A stretch of 44,162 nt of DNA, from assembly GCA_944391395.1 (NCBI GenBank), contig CALXTI010000002.1, positions 64,001-108,162 on the forward strand, given 5' to 3'. Made by a program: the position numbers and the translations under genes. Of this stretch, positions 17,939 through 27,339 are shown piece by piece. Origin of the DNA: an uncultured Alphaproteobacteria bacterium. Its GTDB lineage: Bacteria > Pseudomonadota > Alphaproteobacteria > RF32 > CAG-239. Under the pieces are notes generated by a model that saw only the letters and a list, made by a program, of their open reading frames with translations, did no database searches and was not told the DNA's origin. How positions within the stretch are numbered: position 1 is the stretch's first letter; the number at the start of each line of letters is the position of its first letter.

Positions 17939-20689
17939 ATGGCCAAAAAAGTTTGTCTGATTGACGGGTCGGGATATATTTTCAGAGCCTTTTACGCACT
18001 GCCGCCGCTTAACACGCAGGATGGCACGCCGGTGAACGCGGTTTTGGGCTTTATGAACATGTTTATGCGCTTAACTGCCAAAATTAAATGCGATTATTGT
18101 TTGGTGCTGTTTGATGCCAAACGGCAAAATTACCGCAATGAGATTTTTGCCGATTATAAAGGCACACGCAAAGAAATTCCCGAAGAGCTGATCCCGCAGT
18201 TTCCGATTATTCATCAAGCGGTTGAGGTTTTGAATCTTAACCATTTGGAAATGGAGGGTTTTGAGGCGGATGACCTGATTGCTACTTACGCCCGCAAGGC
18301 TCTGGAAGAAGGCGACGAGGTGGTTGTGGTTTCCGCCGATAAAGATTTGATGCAGCTCATCCGGCCGGGGGTGGAATTTTATGACAGTATGAAAGACAAA
18401 TTTTTCACGCCCGAAGATGTTAAAGAGAAATTCGGCGTTTATCCGGACAGGGTTGTGGATGTGCAGGCTTTGGCCGGTGATGCAACCGATAATGTGCCCG
18501 GGGTGCCGGGCATCGGGCTTAAAACGGCGGCCGAGCTGGTTAATCAGTTCGGTTCGTTGGACGAGGTGTTAAACCACGCCGATGAAATCAAACAAAACAA
18601 ACGTCGGGAGACGCTGCTTGCCAACATTGAAAATGCGAAAATATCGTTACAGCTCGTTAGGTTAAAAGACGATGTTAATGTATCACACGAACTTAAAGAT
18701 TACACCTGCAAGGCGCCGAATTTGGATAAAGTTTTGGCGTTTGCCGATAAATATGAGCTTAAAAGTATTCGACCGAGGGTTGAAAAGTGGGTCGTTGAAC
18801 AAACCGAACGCTGCGGCGGGGCGGTTGTGCGCAAACCGGCAGAAGTGGTTAAAAAATATGAATTGGTGCAAGACGAGGCAAGCTTAAAACGCTGGTGCGA
18901 TATGGCTAAAGCAGCCGGACGGTTTGCTTTGGACACGGAAACAACGGGGCTTGATCCGTTTCATGATAAAATTGTCGGTTTTTCGCTGGCGGTGGCGCCC
19001 GGGGTGGCCTGTTACGTGCCTTTGGTGCATCAAACGGCGGAGAATAAAGCTGATTTATTTGCCGAACCGATGGGTGTTAATGTTAAACAATTACATAAAG
19101 ATATTGCGTCTAAGTATTTGAAAGAGATGTTTAATTGCAAATCGATTTTAAAGATTGGACATAACATCAAATTTGATATGCACTTTTTGGCGCAAGTTGT
19201 CGGCACGGAAACGGAAATTTTTCCGATTGAAGATACGGCGGTGCTTTCCTACGTGTTGGACAGTTCGGAACATGGGCACGGTTTGGACGAATTGGCGGCG
19301 TTGTTTTTGGATTATCAGACCATCAAATACGAAGAAGTTTGCGGCAGCGGGCGCAATAAAATCACTTTTGACCAAGTACCGCTTGATAAAGCGCTGGATT
19401 ATGCCGCCGAAGATGCCGACATTACTTTGCGGCTTTATGATGTCCTGAAGCCACGCTTGACGGCGGAAAAGAAAACGTCGGTCTATGAAGATTTTGACCG
19501 CCCGCTGATTGGCGTCTTAAAAAATATGGAAGATGCCGGCATTATGCTGGATACCAAAGCTTTGATGCAGCTTGACGCGGAATTTGATCAAAAGCTTAAA
19601 GCCGTGGAACAAGAAGTTTATGCTTTGGCGGGTGAAGAGTTTAATTTAGGTTCGCCCAAGCAAATCGGCGAGATTTTGTATGTCAAAAAAGGCTTGAAAG
19701 GCAAGAAAAATGCCTCGGGCAGTTTTCAGACCGGCGCCGATGTTTTGGAGCAGTTGGCCGAAGAGCATGAATTGCCGGCAAAAATTTTGGAATGGCGCGG
19801 TTTTGCCAAGTTGAAATCTACTTATACCAGCGCGCTTTTGGCGCTGATGGATAAGAACAATCGGGTGCATACCACGTTTAGCCAAACGGTGGTTAATACC
19901 GGCCGGTTGGCCTCCTCCAATCCGAATTTACAGAACATTCCGGTGCGCACCGACGAGGGCAGGCTTATTCGCCGTTGTTTTGTCGCTAAACCGGGTTGCA
20001 AGCTGATTTCAGCCGATTACAGTCAGGTGGAGCTGCGTTTGCTGGCGGCGGTGGCCGATGTCAAAGCCTTAAAAGAGGCTTTTCGTCACGGTGTTGATGT
20101 GCATGCTTCAACCGCTTCGCGCGTGTTCGGCGTGCCTTTGGAGGCGGTTGACGCAAATTTGAGGCGTCACGCCAAGGCTATCAATTTCGGGATTGTTTAC
20201 GGCATATCCCAATATGGTTTGGCGCGGCAGATAGACACCACGCCCGAGGTGGCCAAGCGCTATATCGACTCTTATTTTGCCACCATGCCGGAAATTAAAG
20301 ATTATATGGAAAAAACCATCGCTTTTGCCCATAAAAACGGCTATGTCTTAACGCCTTACGGGCGCAAATGTTCGGTTATGGGAATTAATGACAAGAACAA
20401 ACGCATTGTTTCTTTTGCCGAGCGGGCGGCGATAAACGCGCCGATCCAAGGCGGGGCGGCGGACATTATTAAGCTGGCGATGCAAAAGGTGTGGCATCTT
20501 TTGCAAGACGGCGGTTTCAAAACGCGGATGTTGTTGCAAGTTCATGACGAACTGGTGTTTGAGGCGCCGATTGACGAGGTGGAAAAAGTTAAAGTTTTAA
20601 TTAAAGAAGCGATGGAAAGTGTTGTTGATTTTGATATTCCGTTTGTGGCGGAGGTCGGTGTCGGCGACAACTGGACGGAAGCGCATTGA
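17939..20689 (+). CDS. polA: DNA polymerase I
   Basis: Fills gaps during replication and repair and removes RNA primers. The 916-residue protein has all three domains. The N-terminal 5'-3' exonuclease shows CLIDGSGYIFRAFYALPPL, EGFEADDLIAT, SADKDLMQ and the helix-hairpin-helix GVPGIGLKTA. The 3'-5' proofreading exonuclease has FALDTETTGLDP near 329 with its metal-binding Asp and Glu intact, KIGHNIKFD, and a YAAEDAD motif. The family A polymerase has motif A SADYSQVELRLLA near 690, motif B RRHAKAINFGIVYG and motif C VHDELVFE near 867. An AAAGGAAAC Shine-Dalgarno precedes the ATG. Length is normal. Confidence 0.97.
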   Translation: MAKKVCLIDGSGYIFRAFYALPPLNTQDGTPVNAVLGFMNMFMRLTAKIKCDYCLVLFDAKRQNYRNEIFADYKGTRKEIPEELIPQFPIIHQAVEVLNLNHLEMEGFEADDLIATYARKALEEGDEVVVVSADKDLMQLIRPGVEFYDSMKDKFFTPEDVKEKFGVYPDRVVDVQALAGDATDNVPGVPGIGLKTAAELVNQFGSLDEVLNHADEIKQNKRRETLLANIENAKISLQLVRLKDDVNVSHELKDYTCKAPNLDKVLAFADKYELKSIRPRVEKWVVEQTERCGGAVVRKPAEVVKKYELVQDEASLKRWCDMAKAAGRFALDTETTGLDPFHDKIVGFSLAVAPGVACYVPLVHQTAENKADLFAEPMGVNVKQLHKDIASKYLKEMFNCKSILKIGHNIKFDMHFLAQVVGTETEIFPIEDTAVLSYVLDSSEHGHGLDELAALFLDYQTIKYEEVCGSGRNKITFDQVPLDKALDYAAEDADITLRLYDVLKPRLTAEKKTSVYEDFDRPLIGVLKNMEDAGIMLDTKALMQLDAEFDQKLKAVEQEVYALAGEEFNLGSPKQIGEILYVKKGLKGKKNASGSFQTGADVLEQLAEEHELPAKILEWRGFAKLKSTYTSALLALMDKNNRVHTTFSQTVVNTGRLASSNPNLQNIPVRTDEGRLIRRCFVAKPGCKLISADYSQVELRLLAAVADVKALKEAFRHGVDVHASTASRVFGVPLEAVDANLRRHAKAINFGIVYGISQYGLARQIDTTPEVAKRYIDSYFATMPEIKDYMEKTIAFAHKNGYVLTPYGRKCSVMGINDKNKRIVSFAERAAINAPIQGGAADIIKLAMQKVWHLLQDGGFKTRMLLQVHDELVFEAPIDEVEKVKVLIKEAMESVVDFDIPFVAEVGVGDNWTEAH

Positions 20690-20730
20690 TATAATAAATT
20701 TTTTATCAATACTTGTTGAAGGAATTAAAG

Positions 20731-21561
20731 ATGAAAGTGGCTTTTCAAGGCGTGTTGGGCGCGTATTCTCATCAGGCGGCACAAAATATTTATCCCGATG
20801 CCGAATATATCGGTTGTGAAACCTTTGCCAAAGTTTTGGAATTGACTGCTAATAAAACGGTTGATTATGCGGTGGTGCCGATTGAAAACTCAAAGGCGGG
20901 ACGGGTTGCCGACATTCATTTTCTACTGCCCGGAACTGGATTGTTTGTTATCGGGGAATATTATTTGCGTGTGCGCCATCAGTTGTGGGGCTTGCCGGGT
21001 GCAAAGCTTGAAAGAATCGGCGAGGCTTATTCGCATCCGCAGGCTTTGGCGCAATGTGCCGGATTTTTGAACAGACACGGTATTAAACCTTTTTCAACGC
21101 AGGATACGGCGTTATCCTGCAAGCAAATTGCCGAAATGAAAGACTTGACGGCGGCGGCAATCGCTTCCGAGGCCGCCGGAAAACTCTACGGATTGGAAAA
21201 ACTGGCCGCGGATATTGAAGATTCCGAACACAACACAACGCGTTTTCTGGTTATGAGCAGGGAAGCTTTGAAAAAAAGTCCGCAAGAAGGAAAAAAATAT
21301 AAGACGGCAATGGTTTTCAGGGTTAAAAACATTCCGTCCGCTTTGTTTTGGGCTTTGGGCTGTTTTGCCCGGGAACGGCTTAATCTGACCAAACTGGAAA
21401 GCTATTTGGTTGATGGCGGTTTTGTGGCGGCGCAATTTTACGCCGAAGTGGAAGCACATCAGGAACAAGATGAATTTAAACAAGCTTTGACAAGCCTGAA
21501 AGGTGTGTGCGACACCATCCATGTTTTGGGGAGTTATCCGACGGGTGTGGCGGCGGTTTAA
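20731..21561 (+). CDS. pheA: Prephenate dehydratase
   Basis: Converts prephenate to phenylpyruvate in phenylalanine synthesis. The 276-residue protein has the periplasmic-binding-like catalytic domain (FQGVLGAYSHQAA, VPIENSKAG, and NTTRFLVM with the essential TRF). From about residue 190 it has a C-terminal ACT domain that normally binds Phe for feedback inhibition. The ACT motif reads TKLESYLVDGGFVAAQFYAEVE, a form seen in alphaproteobacterial PheA. There is no chorismate mutase domain, so it is the monofunctional type. ATG 20731 is preferred to 20713 because GAAGGA precedes it and the family N-terminus starts there. It follows polA by 41 nt and may be co-transcribed. Confidence 0.94.
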   Translation: MKVAFQGVLGAYSHQAAQNIYPDAEYIGCETFAKVLELTANKTVDYAVVPIENSKAGRVADIHFLLPGTGLFVIGEYYLRVRHQLWGLPGAKLERIGEAYSHPQALAQCAGFLNRHGIKPFSTQDTALSCKQIAEMKDLTAAAIASEAAGKLYGLEKLAADIEDSEHNTTRFLVMSREALKKSPQEGKKYKTAMVFRVKNIPSALFWALGCFARERLNLTKLESYLVDGGFVAAQFYAEVEAHQEQDEFKQALTSLKGVCDTIHVLGSYPTGVAAV

Positions 21562-21567
21562 ATAAGC

Positions 21568-21584
21568 TATCTGCATGGCAGATA
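21568..21584. other. Small perfect hairpin between convergent pheA and pilin-like gene
   Basis: TATCTGC and GCAGATA (21568-21574, 21578-21584) form a 7-bp stem with a 3-nt loop. No T-run follows on either strand, so it is a weak terminator candidate. Confidence 0.35.
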
Positions 21585-21604
21585 ACATAGGGTAAATCGT
21601 GTTT

Positions 21605-22294
21605 TTATCGGACGGAATTGGTTTTCCACAGCATTCTGAGATAACAAGCGTCCTTTTCGGCGCAGGAGTTGCAAGCATCCATGATTTTTTCCAAAGAAAG
21701 ATTATATAAGCAGGAGGAAGAGCATATCTCATCACCGTAAAAAGCCATACCGGCTATACTTCCGCTATCGGTTTTCTGATGAGAAATTTGTACGCTTCTT
21801 AAAATATCGTGCATTTCTTTGCCTATTTTTAAGATGTTCTGACAGCTGTCGGCGTCTACGACTTGATTGTGTCCCCAAATAGTTAATTTGAAAAAGACGC
21901 CACCCGTTGTGTCATTTTCCCAACCAACGGTCAGTTGATTATCCAAGGCGTCGTACAGGTAATAATTTGAATTGTCTTTTATCATTTCCTGAGGAATAAG
22001 GTTTAAGACTTTATATACATTAAACAGGTTTCCGTCGCCGTCGGAATAATTTTCGTATGCATTTAAATGCTGGTATCCGCCACTGATGAGTTGTGTGATT
22101 TGTTCGGCTTGTTTGTTTAATTTATACTTCAGCATGGCTTTGGAATATCCGGTCATCGCCCCGACCGACAATACGCCTATGATGGCGAGTACTCCTAACA
22201 TTTCAACCATGCTTCTTCCGCATAGAGCCGCATCTGTTGGTCTTTTTTCGTTGTGTGCCGAAGAGAAAAAGTTAAAAAAATCAAACAAATTCAT
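21605..22294 (-). CDS. Type IV pilin-like / pseudopilin-like protein
   Basis: A 229-residue protein whose N-terminus holds the prepilin signature GRSMVEMLGVLAIIGVLSVG at about residues 27-46, with a Gly before the cleavage point, the conserved Glu five residues after the expected methylated residue, and a hydrophobic helix. The leader before the Gly is long for a type IVa prepilin. The C-terminal domain has seven or more cysteines (for example EICSSSCLYN and DACNSCAEKDACY), suggesting disulfides. It is a lone gene with no assembly genes nearby. ATG 22294 is preceded by AGGAG at 8 nt. Minor pilin, pseudopilin and competence roles are all possible. Confidence 0.75.
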   Translation of the reverse strand: MNLFDFFNFFSSAHNEKRPTDAALCGRSMVEMLGVLAIIGVLSVGAMTGYSKAMLKYKLNKQAEQITQLISGGYQHLNAYENYSDGDGNLFNVYKVLNLIPQEMIKDNSNYYLYDALDNQLTVGWENDTTGGVFFKLTIWGHNQVVDADSCQNILKIGKEMHDILRSVQISHQKTDSGSIAGMAFYGDEICSSSCLYNLSLEKIMDACNSCAEKDACYLRMLWKTNSVR

Positions 22295-22526
22295 CAAAAG
22301 AACTCCTAAAAAATTGCAAAAAAGTATCTATTTTCCCGATATTCTAAACCGTTTTTTTTTTTTGCAACTTTAAAGATTCTCCAACCAATCTTTTCTTTAT
22401 CCCGGGTTGTGGTTCTTAAAAACACGTTTCTTTTGGCAAAAAGGTATAACTTCTTAATATTGCTTGTGCTTAAAGCGGAAACATATTAAAATGCACTCAA
22501 ATTGTTCGTTTGTACGGAGAAGCAAT

Positions 22527-23645
22527 ATGAATTTGGAAAAAAAATTGAGATTGTGGCAAAAAACCGGTTTGATAACCGCACAACAGGGGCGGGCAATTGC
22601 TACATTTGAAAAACGCCGGACAAAACCGTATTTGTTTTACGGGCTTTTGGCAATCGCGTTTTTTTGCATCGGTTTGGGAGTTGTTTCCGTGATTGCCGCT
22701 AATTGGGCGGCAATTCCGGCCGCGGTAAAGCTGGCGGTTGATTTTGTTTTGTTGGTCGCCGCCGCCGGTTATACTTTCGAATGTTATCGTAAAGGAAAAA
22801 GCGGACTGTTTGACGGAATGACGTTTTTGTTTGCGTTGCTGGTACTGGCTTCCATCGGTCTGATATCCCAGATATACCAATTGCAACCCGAGGCGTTGTC
22901 CGCCTTTTTGCTGTGGTCGTTATTGATGCTTCCTTTAACATTCTTTAACAAAAAAATGTTGCTGCCGGCGATTGTTCTTCCGGTTTTGTGGATGTCCTTG
23001 TTTGATTTTGCAATGCAAAACGATGATTTTCGATTGTTTTTACAGGTGCTTTCCGACAGTTGGGAATATGCAATCGGCCTCATTTGGTTGTTCACATGGT
23101 TTTTGTTATATCAGTTGTTGCGCTTGTTTTGTCGGGGACGAGCCGTCGGTTTTGTTAAAGCCTTACGGTTTTGGCTGGTTTTAAGCACGGTCGTTTCTGT
23201 TTTCTTTATGGATTTTGAGCGTAATTTTTTGCTGACTTCTTTGCGGCCTTATCATGTTGAGGGCATGCTCGGCGCTGTTTTGGTGATGTCGGCCGCGGCG
23301 ATGATTGCCGTATCGTTTTATTTGGAGAAAAAACGTCATCGCCCGTTTTATATTCCGTCATTGATGATTGTTATTTTTATCGGCGGATTGTTGCCGTTGT
23401 CGTTTATTTTGTCATTCGCGCTTTTGATTTTGGCAGGTGTTTATGCTTATCAAAATCATTTTTGGCGGTTGTTTAATTTGGTTTTTGTGCTGGTGGCGCT
23501 GCGAATTTTCCTGATATATGTCGATTTTTGGGGAAGCTTGATGCAAACGGGTATCGGATTGATAATGTCCGGGGTTGTGCTTTTGTTGTTGATGTTGGCT
23601 TCTTCCAAATTGGGAAAATATTTGCAAAAAGGAAAAATAAAATGA
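22527..23645 (+). CDS. DUF2157 family multi-pass membrane protein
   Basis: A 372-residue inner-membrane protein. A short cytoplasmic head (KLRLWQKTGLITAQQGRAI) typical of DUF2157 precedes about ten to eleven hydrophobic helices, beginning with LFYGLLAIAFFCIGLGVVSVIAANW. Function of the family is unknown. ATG 22527 is chosen because GGAG precedes it; an upstream in-frame start at 22464 adds 21 residues without DUF2157 character. It overlaps the next gene by ATGA. DUF2157 genes are commonly paired with GDYXXLXY genes, as here. The region 22295-22526 upstream is AT-rich with a T12-like run and no gene. Confidence 0.8.
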   Translation: MNLEKKLRLWQKTGLITAQQGRAIATFEKRRTKPYLFYGLLAIAFFCIGLGVVSVIAANWAAIPAAVKLAVDFVLLVAAAGYTFECYRKGKSGLFDGMTFLFALLVLASIGLISQIYQLQPEALSAFLLWSLLMLPLTFFNKKMLLPAIVLPVLWMSLFDFAMQNDDFRLFLQVLSDSWEYAIGLIWLFTWFLLYQLLRLFCRGRAVGFVKALRFWLVLSTVVSVFFMDFERNFLLTSLRPYHVEGMLGAVLVMSAAAMIAVSFYLEKKRHRPFYIPSLMIVIFIGGLLPLSFILSFALLILAGVYAYQNHFWRLFNLVFVLVALRIFLIYVDFWGSLMQTGIGLIMSGVVLLLLMLASSKLGKYLQKGKIK

Positions 23646-24082
23646 AGAAAGTGTATGTTTTGGGCGCTTTTTTGGCATTGCCGGTTTTGTTTATGCTCGG
23701 TTGGCTGGCGCAGATTGAATATGTGCTCAATGCCGAACGGTCGGTTGTTGTTCGGATGACGGGTTATGATCCGCGGGATTTGCTGGCCGGGCATTATCTT
23801 TATTTGCAGCCGGACTGGAGTCGGACGGATTGTTTGCAATTTGCCGAAAGTCGTTGCCCGACGGAACGTTTCGGCAGAAGGTATCGTTATTATTTGCCGG
23901 AATTTGACGCGCAAGAACTAGACAGGGTTCTGATGCAAGATGATTTAAAAGTGGAAATGGTCTTTAGCTACAAAGGAGAAGGCAAACCTTTGGTTAAAGA
24001 GCTGCTGATTGGTGGTAAACCCTGGGCGGAATGGCTCAGGCAATCCGCAAAACAGCCTGAAGTTCCGTTGCCTGCAGAGTGA
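23642..24082 (+). CDS. GDYXXLXY-family protein
   Basis: A 146-residue protein with one N-terminal transmembrane helix (VLGAFLALPVLFMLGWLAQ) and a periplasmic domain. The family motif is recognisable as GYDPRDLLAGHYLYLQP, though the signature Asp is His here (GHY instead of GDY). Family function is unknown; it is usually the partner of a DUF2157 membrane protein and may form a complex with it. It is coupled to the upstream gene by ATGA. Its last 47 bases overlap the end of the converging chpT gene. Confidence 0.8.
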   Translation: MKKVYVLGAFLALPVLFMLGWLAQIEYVLNAERSVVVRMTGYDPRDLLAGHYLYLQPDWSRTDCLQFAESRCPTERFGRRYRYYLPEFDAQELDRVLMQDDLKVEMVFSYKGEGKPLVKELLIGGKPWAEWLRQSAKQPEVPLPAE

Positions 24083-24653
24083 TTTTAACCGCAGAGTTTT
24101 GTAAAAGTTGCATCATGTATATTAAGGCGGCTGTTTGCGACGGATTTTCTTCGGGAAATTGTCCGTTAATCGTATTTTGCAAAATTTGTATTTTGCCGGC
24201 GGAAAGCGGCGAGGGAGATTGAGCGGCAATGGTCAATCCGTTTTCCGTTTCGTCAATTTTGAGTGTTCCGCCGCGAATAAAGACATCGGCCATGGACATA
24301 ATGCACAGCATTACAATTTTGTAAAGCGCCGGGGTTTTGAGCGATAAAACAAGGGTTATCGGTGTTTGCCGGCTGCCGACGGTGGAAAGATAATCTTTGC
24401 ATATTTGCTCAATTTCCGCCGTGTTTTTCGGGGCGGCGTTGTTTAGACCGAAAGCCAAACGGAAAAATTTAAGGCGCGCGGATAACGTGTGCGAACTTAT
24501 TTGCAGAATCGGTTTAATGTCGGCAACACCCTCGGGATCTTCGTCTAAGATTTCGACGGCGTTGGCCACCGCACCGATGTTGCCGATGAGATCATGGCTT
24601 AAACGGGTGCAAACAAGCTCGGTAATCATGCAAGGCTGCAAATTATCAGACAT
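24036..24653 (-). CDS. chpT: ChpT-like histidine phosphotransferase
   Basis: A 205-residue cytoplasmic protein resembling ChpT, which passes phosphate from the hybrid kinase CckA to CtrA (and CpdR) in the alphaproteobacterial cell-cycle relay. The phosphorylated His is H20 in CTRLSHDLIGNIGAVANAVEIL, followed by a degenerate ATPase-like domain that does not bind ATP. Length matches ChpT. It lies 12 nt after the stop of the secreted-protein gene on the same strand, probably one operon. The overlap of its 3' end with the GDYXXLXY gene is convergent. Confidence 0.85.
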   Translation of the reverse strand: MSDNLQPCMITELVCTRLSHDLIGNIGAVANAVEILDEDPEGVADIKPILQISSHTLSARLKFFRLAFGLNNAAPKNTAEIEQICKDYLSTVGSRQTPITLVLSLKTPALYKIVMLCIMSMADVFIRGGTLKIDETENGLTIAAQSPSPLSAGKIQILQNTINGQFPEENPSQTAALIYMMQLLQNSAVKITLQATELQAVLRIA

Positions 24654-24665
24654 ATCTTAAACTTC

Positions 24666-25730
24666 CTAAAATGTGTATAAATCCGTGTTCATGAAACGTT
24701 GGTCTTCGCGCGACATTCTGGTATAATCCAGTTCGTGGAGCATGTTGTCTTCCAAAAGCAAAAAACCGGTTGCCGCCCGCATGTACGGCTTGTTGCCGCC
24801 CAAACCCCAGATAACATCTTGTTGATTGTCGGGAACGCCGTATTTTTGGTTGATTTTTTTCCAAAAATCATAGACTTTGATGTTGCGCAAGTACATTGCT
24901 TTCGGGCTGTTCCCGGTGTTGTTGGCCGCTTCGGAGCGATAGGTGATTTTGTAGATTTTGTTATTGGTAAAGGTGCTGGTTAAGAAAATTTGCACGGTCT
25001 CTTTAGTGTCAAATTTGTTAAATTGCGCCTGCGATATAAATTGATAATTTTCTTTTTTGGCCAAACGTATCACGCAGTTTTCAAGACGTTCATAGCCGAT
25101 TACGCCCTGGTTGCGGCATTTTTCTTCATTGCGCCAGCGAATAAAATTCGGAATGTCCATTTTTTGCATGGTTTTTTTGTAGCCGCGTTTGGTTAAAGCT
25201 TCTTCGGCTTGTTTGTATGACATTCTGAGCATGACGCCGGAAATATCAAATACGGACGCGTTGGAGCGACGATTTTGTCCTTGGCTTTGCTCTAACATGT
25301 CGGCCAGAGGATTTTTGGCAGAGGTTGAACTTTGGATATTTTCTTTGGCAGAAGAAATCAACTGTCCGACCCAGCTGGTTTTGCTTTCGGCCGGTTGGTC
25401 GTTTTGGATTTCATCAGGAGCGTTTTCTCTGATATTGTCGGTCAGGGAATGTCTGGTGTCAACCTTCAGTTCATTGTCTTGAACGTTTTGATTTGGCAAA
25501 GATTGTTCAAAAAAAGGAACTTCCGCCTGTTCATCCAAATTGACGGCTTCGCCGAACGCATCCACGGTTTGGTCAAAATTCAAGTCCTCCGCGTCGACCA
25601 ACGGTGCGGCGGTTTGTTCTTCTTCCGGACTTGTTTGCGGCACGTTTTGCAAGTTGAGCGGCAAAACTTCGTTATCGGCGCTCAATGCAACCGTCGGAAA
25701 AAGCAGCAAAAGCAGAATAAGTTTTTTCAT
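24666..25730 (-). CDS. Secreted protein of unknown function, upstream of chpT
   Basis: A 354-residue protein with a clear signal peptide (KLILLLLLFPTVALSADN). About residues 20-150 are low-complexity and acidic. A folded domain of about 200 residues follows, starting SGVMLRMSYKQAEEALTKRGY, a pattern like domains that track divergence between protein pairs, and ending with LYTF. Two cysteines (EKCRNQG and ENCVIRL) may form a disulfide. No family is recognised. Shine-Dalgarno GGAAGGGA precedes the ATG. It is followed after 12 nt by chpT, but no functional link can be inferred from this. Confidence 0.7.
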   Translation of the reverse strand: MKKLILLLLLFPTVALSADNEVLPLNLQNVPQTSPEEEQTAAPLVDAEDLNFDQTVDAFGEAVNLDEQAEVPFFEQSLPNQNVQDNELKVDTRHSLTDNIRENAPDEIQNDQPAESKTSWVGQLISSAKENIQSSTSAKNPLADMLEQSQGQNRRSNASVFDISGVMLRMSYKQAEEALTKRGYKKTMQKMDIPNFIRWRNEEKCRNQGVIGYERLENCVIRLAKKENYQFISQAQFNKFDTKETVQIFLTSTFTNNKIYKITYRSEAANNTGNSPKAMYLRNIKVYDFWKKINQKYGVPDNQQDVIWGLGGNKPYMRAATGFLLLEDNMLHELDYTRMSREDQRFMNTDLYTF

Positions 25731-25877
25731 TATCCCTTCCTGAAAATTTTTCTTGTTTATTATAAATTTAATAGCCTTAAAAAAAGTTTAATATGAAAGG
25801 GCGATTTTTATTTACATTTATCGGAGAGAAAGTTAAAAAAGCAGTATGTTCCCAATCAAACACAAGAGATGAATAAA

Positions 25878-27236
25878 ATGGAAAAAAACACGGTTAATAT
25901 TATCGGAGCGGGGTTGGCCGGCAGTGAAGCCGCATGGCAGGCGGCAATCCGCGGCATAAAAGTCAATCTCTATGAGATGAAACCTTTGAAATTTTCACCG
26001 GCACATAAAAATCGGGATTTTGCCGAGTTGGTGTGTTCAAATTCTTTGCGCTCGGATGATTATGAACATAATGCGGTCGGGCTTTTGCATGAGGAAATGC
26101 GTCGCGCGGGTTCGCTTATTATGGAGGCGGCCGCCGCGACCAAAATTCCGGCCGGCGGCGCGTTGGCGGTTGACCGCAACGCTTTTGCCGCTTTTGTTAC
26201 CGAAAAATTGCGCGGGTATGAAAATATCAATATTATAAACGAAGAAATCACAACATTGCCGACGGATGGCGAAACAATAACGATTGTTGCCAGCGGACCG
26301 CTGACATCCGAAGCTTTGGCGGCGGAAATCCTGAAATTGATTGATGGAAAAACTTTGTCTTTTTATGATGCCATTGCGCCGGTGGTGTATACCGAAAGCG
26401 TCGATTTTTCAAAAGCTTGGTATCAGTCGCGTTATGATAAGGGAGAAGGTCGCGATTATATTAACTGCCCGCTTGACAAAGAGCAATATTATCAATTTGT
26501 TGATGCGCTTTTGCAAGCCGAAAAAGTTGAATTTCACGATTTTGAAGAAGCTCAATATTTTGACGGGTGTCTGCCGATTGAAGTGATGGCGGAACGCGGA
26601 CGCGACACTTTGATGTTCGGACCGATGAAACCGGTCGGGTTGACCAATCCACACGGCGGTGAAAAACCATACGCGGTGGTTCAGCTCCGACAAGACAATA
26701 AAGAAGACACGTTAAGGAATATGGTCGGGTTTCAAACCAAGCTCAAATATGGCGAACAACAACGAATTTTTAAGATGATACCCGGTTTGGAAAATGCGGA
26801 ATTCGCCAGATTCGGCGGTATTCATAAAAATACGTTTATCAAAAGTCCTTTGCTGTTGGATGAATTTTTACGTTTGAAAAAACATCCGAATATTATGTTT
26901 GCCGGACAAATCACCGGTTGTGAAGGTTATGTCGAAAGCGCTGCGGTCGGTTTGGCGGCGGGATATTTCGCCGCTATGCTGACACAGGGCGAAAATCCGG
27001 TCTTGCCGCCCCGAACAACGGCTTTAGGTTCCATGCTCGCGCATCTGGCGGATGCAACCGATGTTGAGCACTATCAGCCGATGAATATCAATTTCGGGTT
27101 GTTTCCGGATTTGCCGCTTTTGACCACGCCAAAAGGAAAATTGCGAAAATTAAAAGGGGCGGAACGCAAAGAAGCGTATTGCCGCAGGGCGTTGGCGGAT
27201 TTGACCGGGTGGCTTGATTGTTTGAAAATTGTCTAA
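25878..27236 (+). CDS. trmFO: Methylenetetrahydrofolate-tRNA-(uracil-54-C5)-methyltransferase
   Basis: Flavoenzyme that makes ribothymidine at position 54 of tRNA using methylenetetrahydrofolate. The 452-residue protein has the FAD motif [16 protein letters not shown], the conserved [54 protein letters not shown] and [12 protein letters not shown] blocks. Length is normal. ATG 25878 is preferred over ATG 25869, because the AAGAG at about 25864 is spaced correctly only for the second. Confidence 0.96.
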   Translation: MEKNTVNIIGAGLAGSEAAWQAAIRGIKVNLYEMKPLKFSPAHKNRDFAELVCSNSLRSDDYEHNAVGLLHEEMRRAGSLIMEAAAATKIPAGGALAVDRNAFAAFVTEKLRGYENINIINEEITTLPTDGETITIVASGPLTSEALAAEILKLIDGKTLSFYDAIAPVVYTESVDFSKAWYQSRYDKGEGRDYINCPLDKEQYYQFVDALLQAEKVEFHDFEEAQYFDGCLPIEVMAERGRDTLMFGPMKPVGLTNPHGGEKPYAVVQLRQDNKEDTLRNMVGFQTKLKYGEQQRIFKMIPGLENAEFARFGGIHKNTFIKSPLLLDEFLRLKKHPNIMFAGQITGCEGYVESAAVGLAAGYFAAMLTQGENPVLPPRTTALGSMLAHLADATDVEHYQPMNINFGLFPDLPLLTTPKGKLRKLKGAERKEAYCRRALADLTGWLDCLKIV

Positions 27237-27264
27237 CTTATTGTGTTTTATGAATAAACATTCG

Positions 27265-27293
27265 TTGACTAACAACAAATGTTGGTATATGTT
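27265..27293 (+). promoter_or_regulatory. Putative promoter of the hpnD-like gene with an internal palindrome
   Basis: TTGACT (27265-27270) and TATGTT (27288-27293) are separated by 17 bp. The spacer contains the inverted repeat CAAC-AAAT-GTTG (27273-27284), a possible operator. Confidence 0.5.
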
Positions 27294-27339
27294 ACATTAA
27301 ATTCGGGCAACGGAATATAAGCAAAATAAAGGATTATAC

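Noticed and set aside
20731-21561. Loss of the ESRP feedback motif in PheA
   Set aside because: LESYLV is, as far as I know, the usual form in alphaproteobacterial PheA, so it is not a notable change.
24036-24082. Convergent overlap of the GDYXXLXY gene and chpT as a possible frameshift
   Set aside because: Both proteins have normal lengths and ends; short tail-to-tail overlaps are common in compact genomes.
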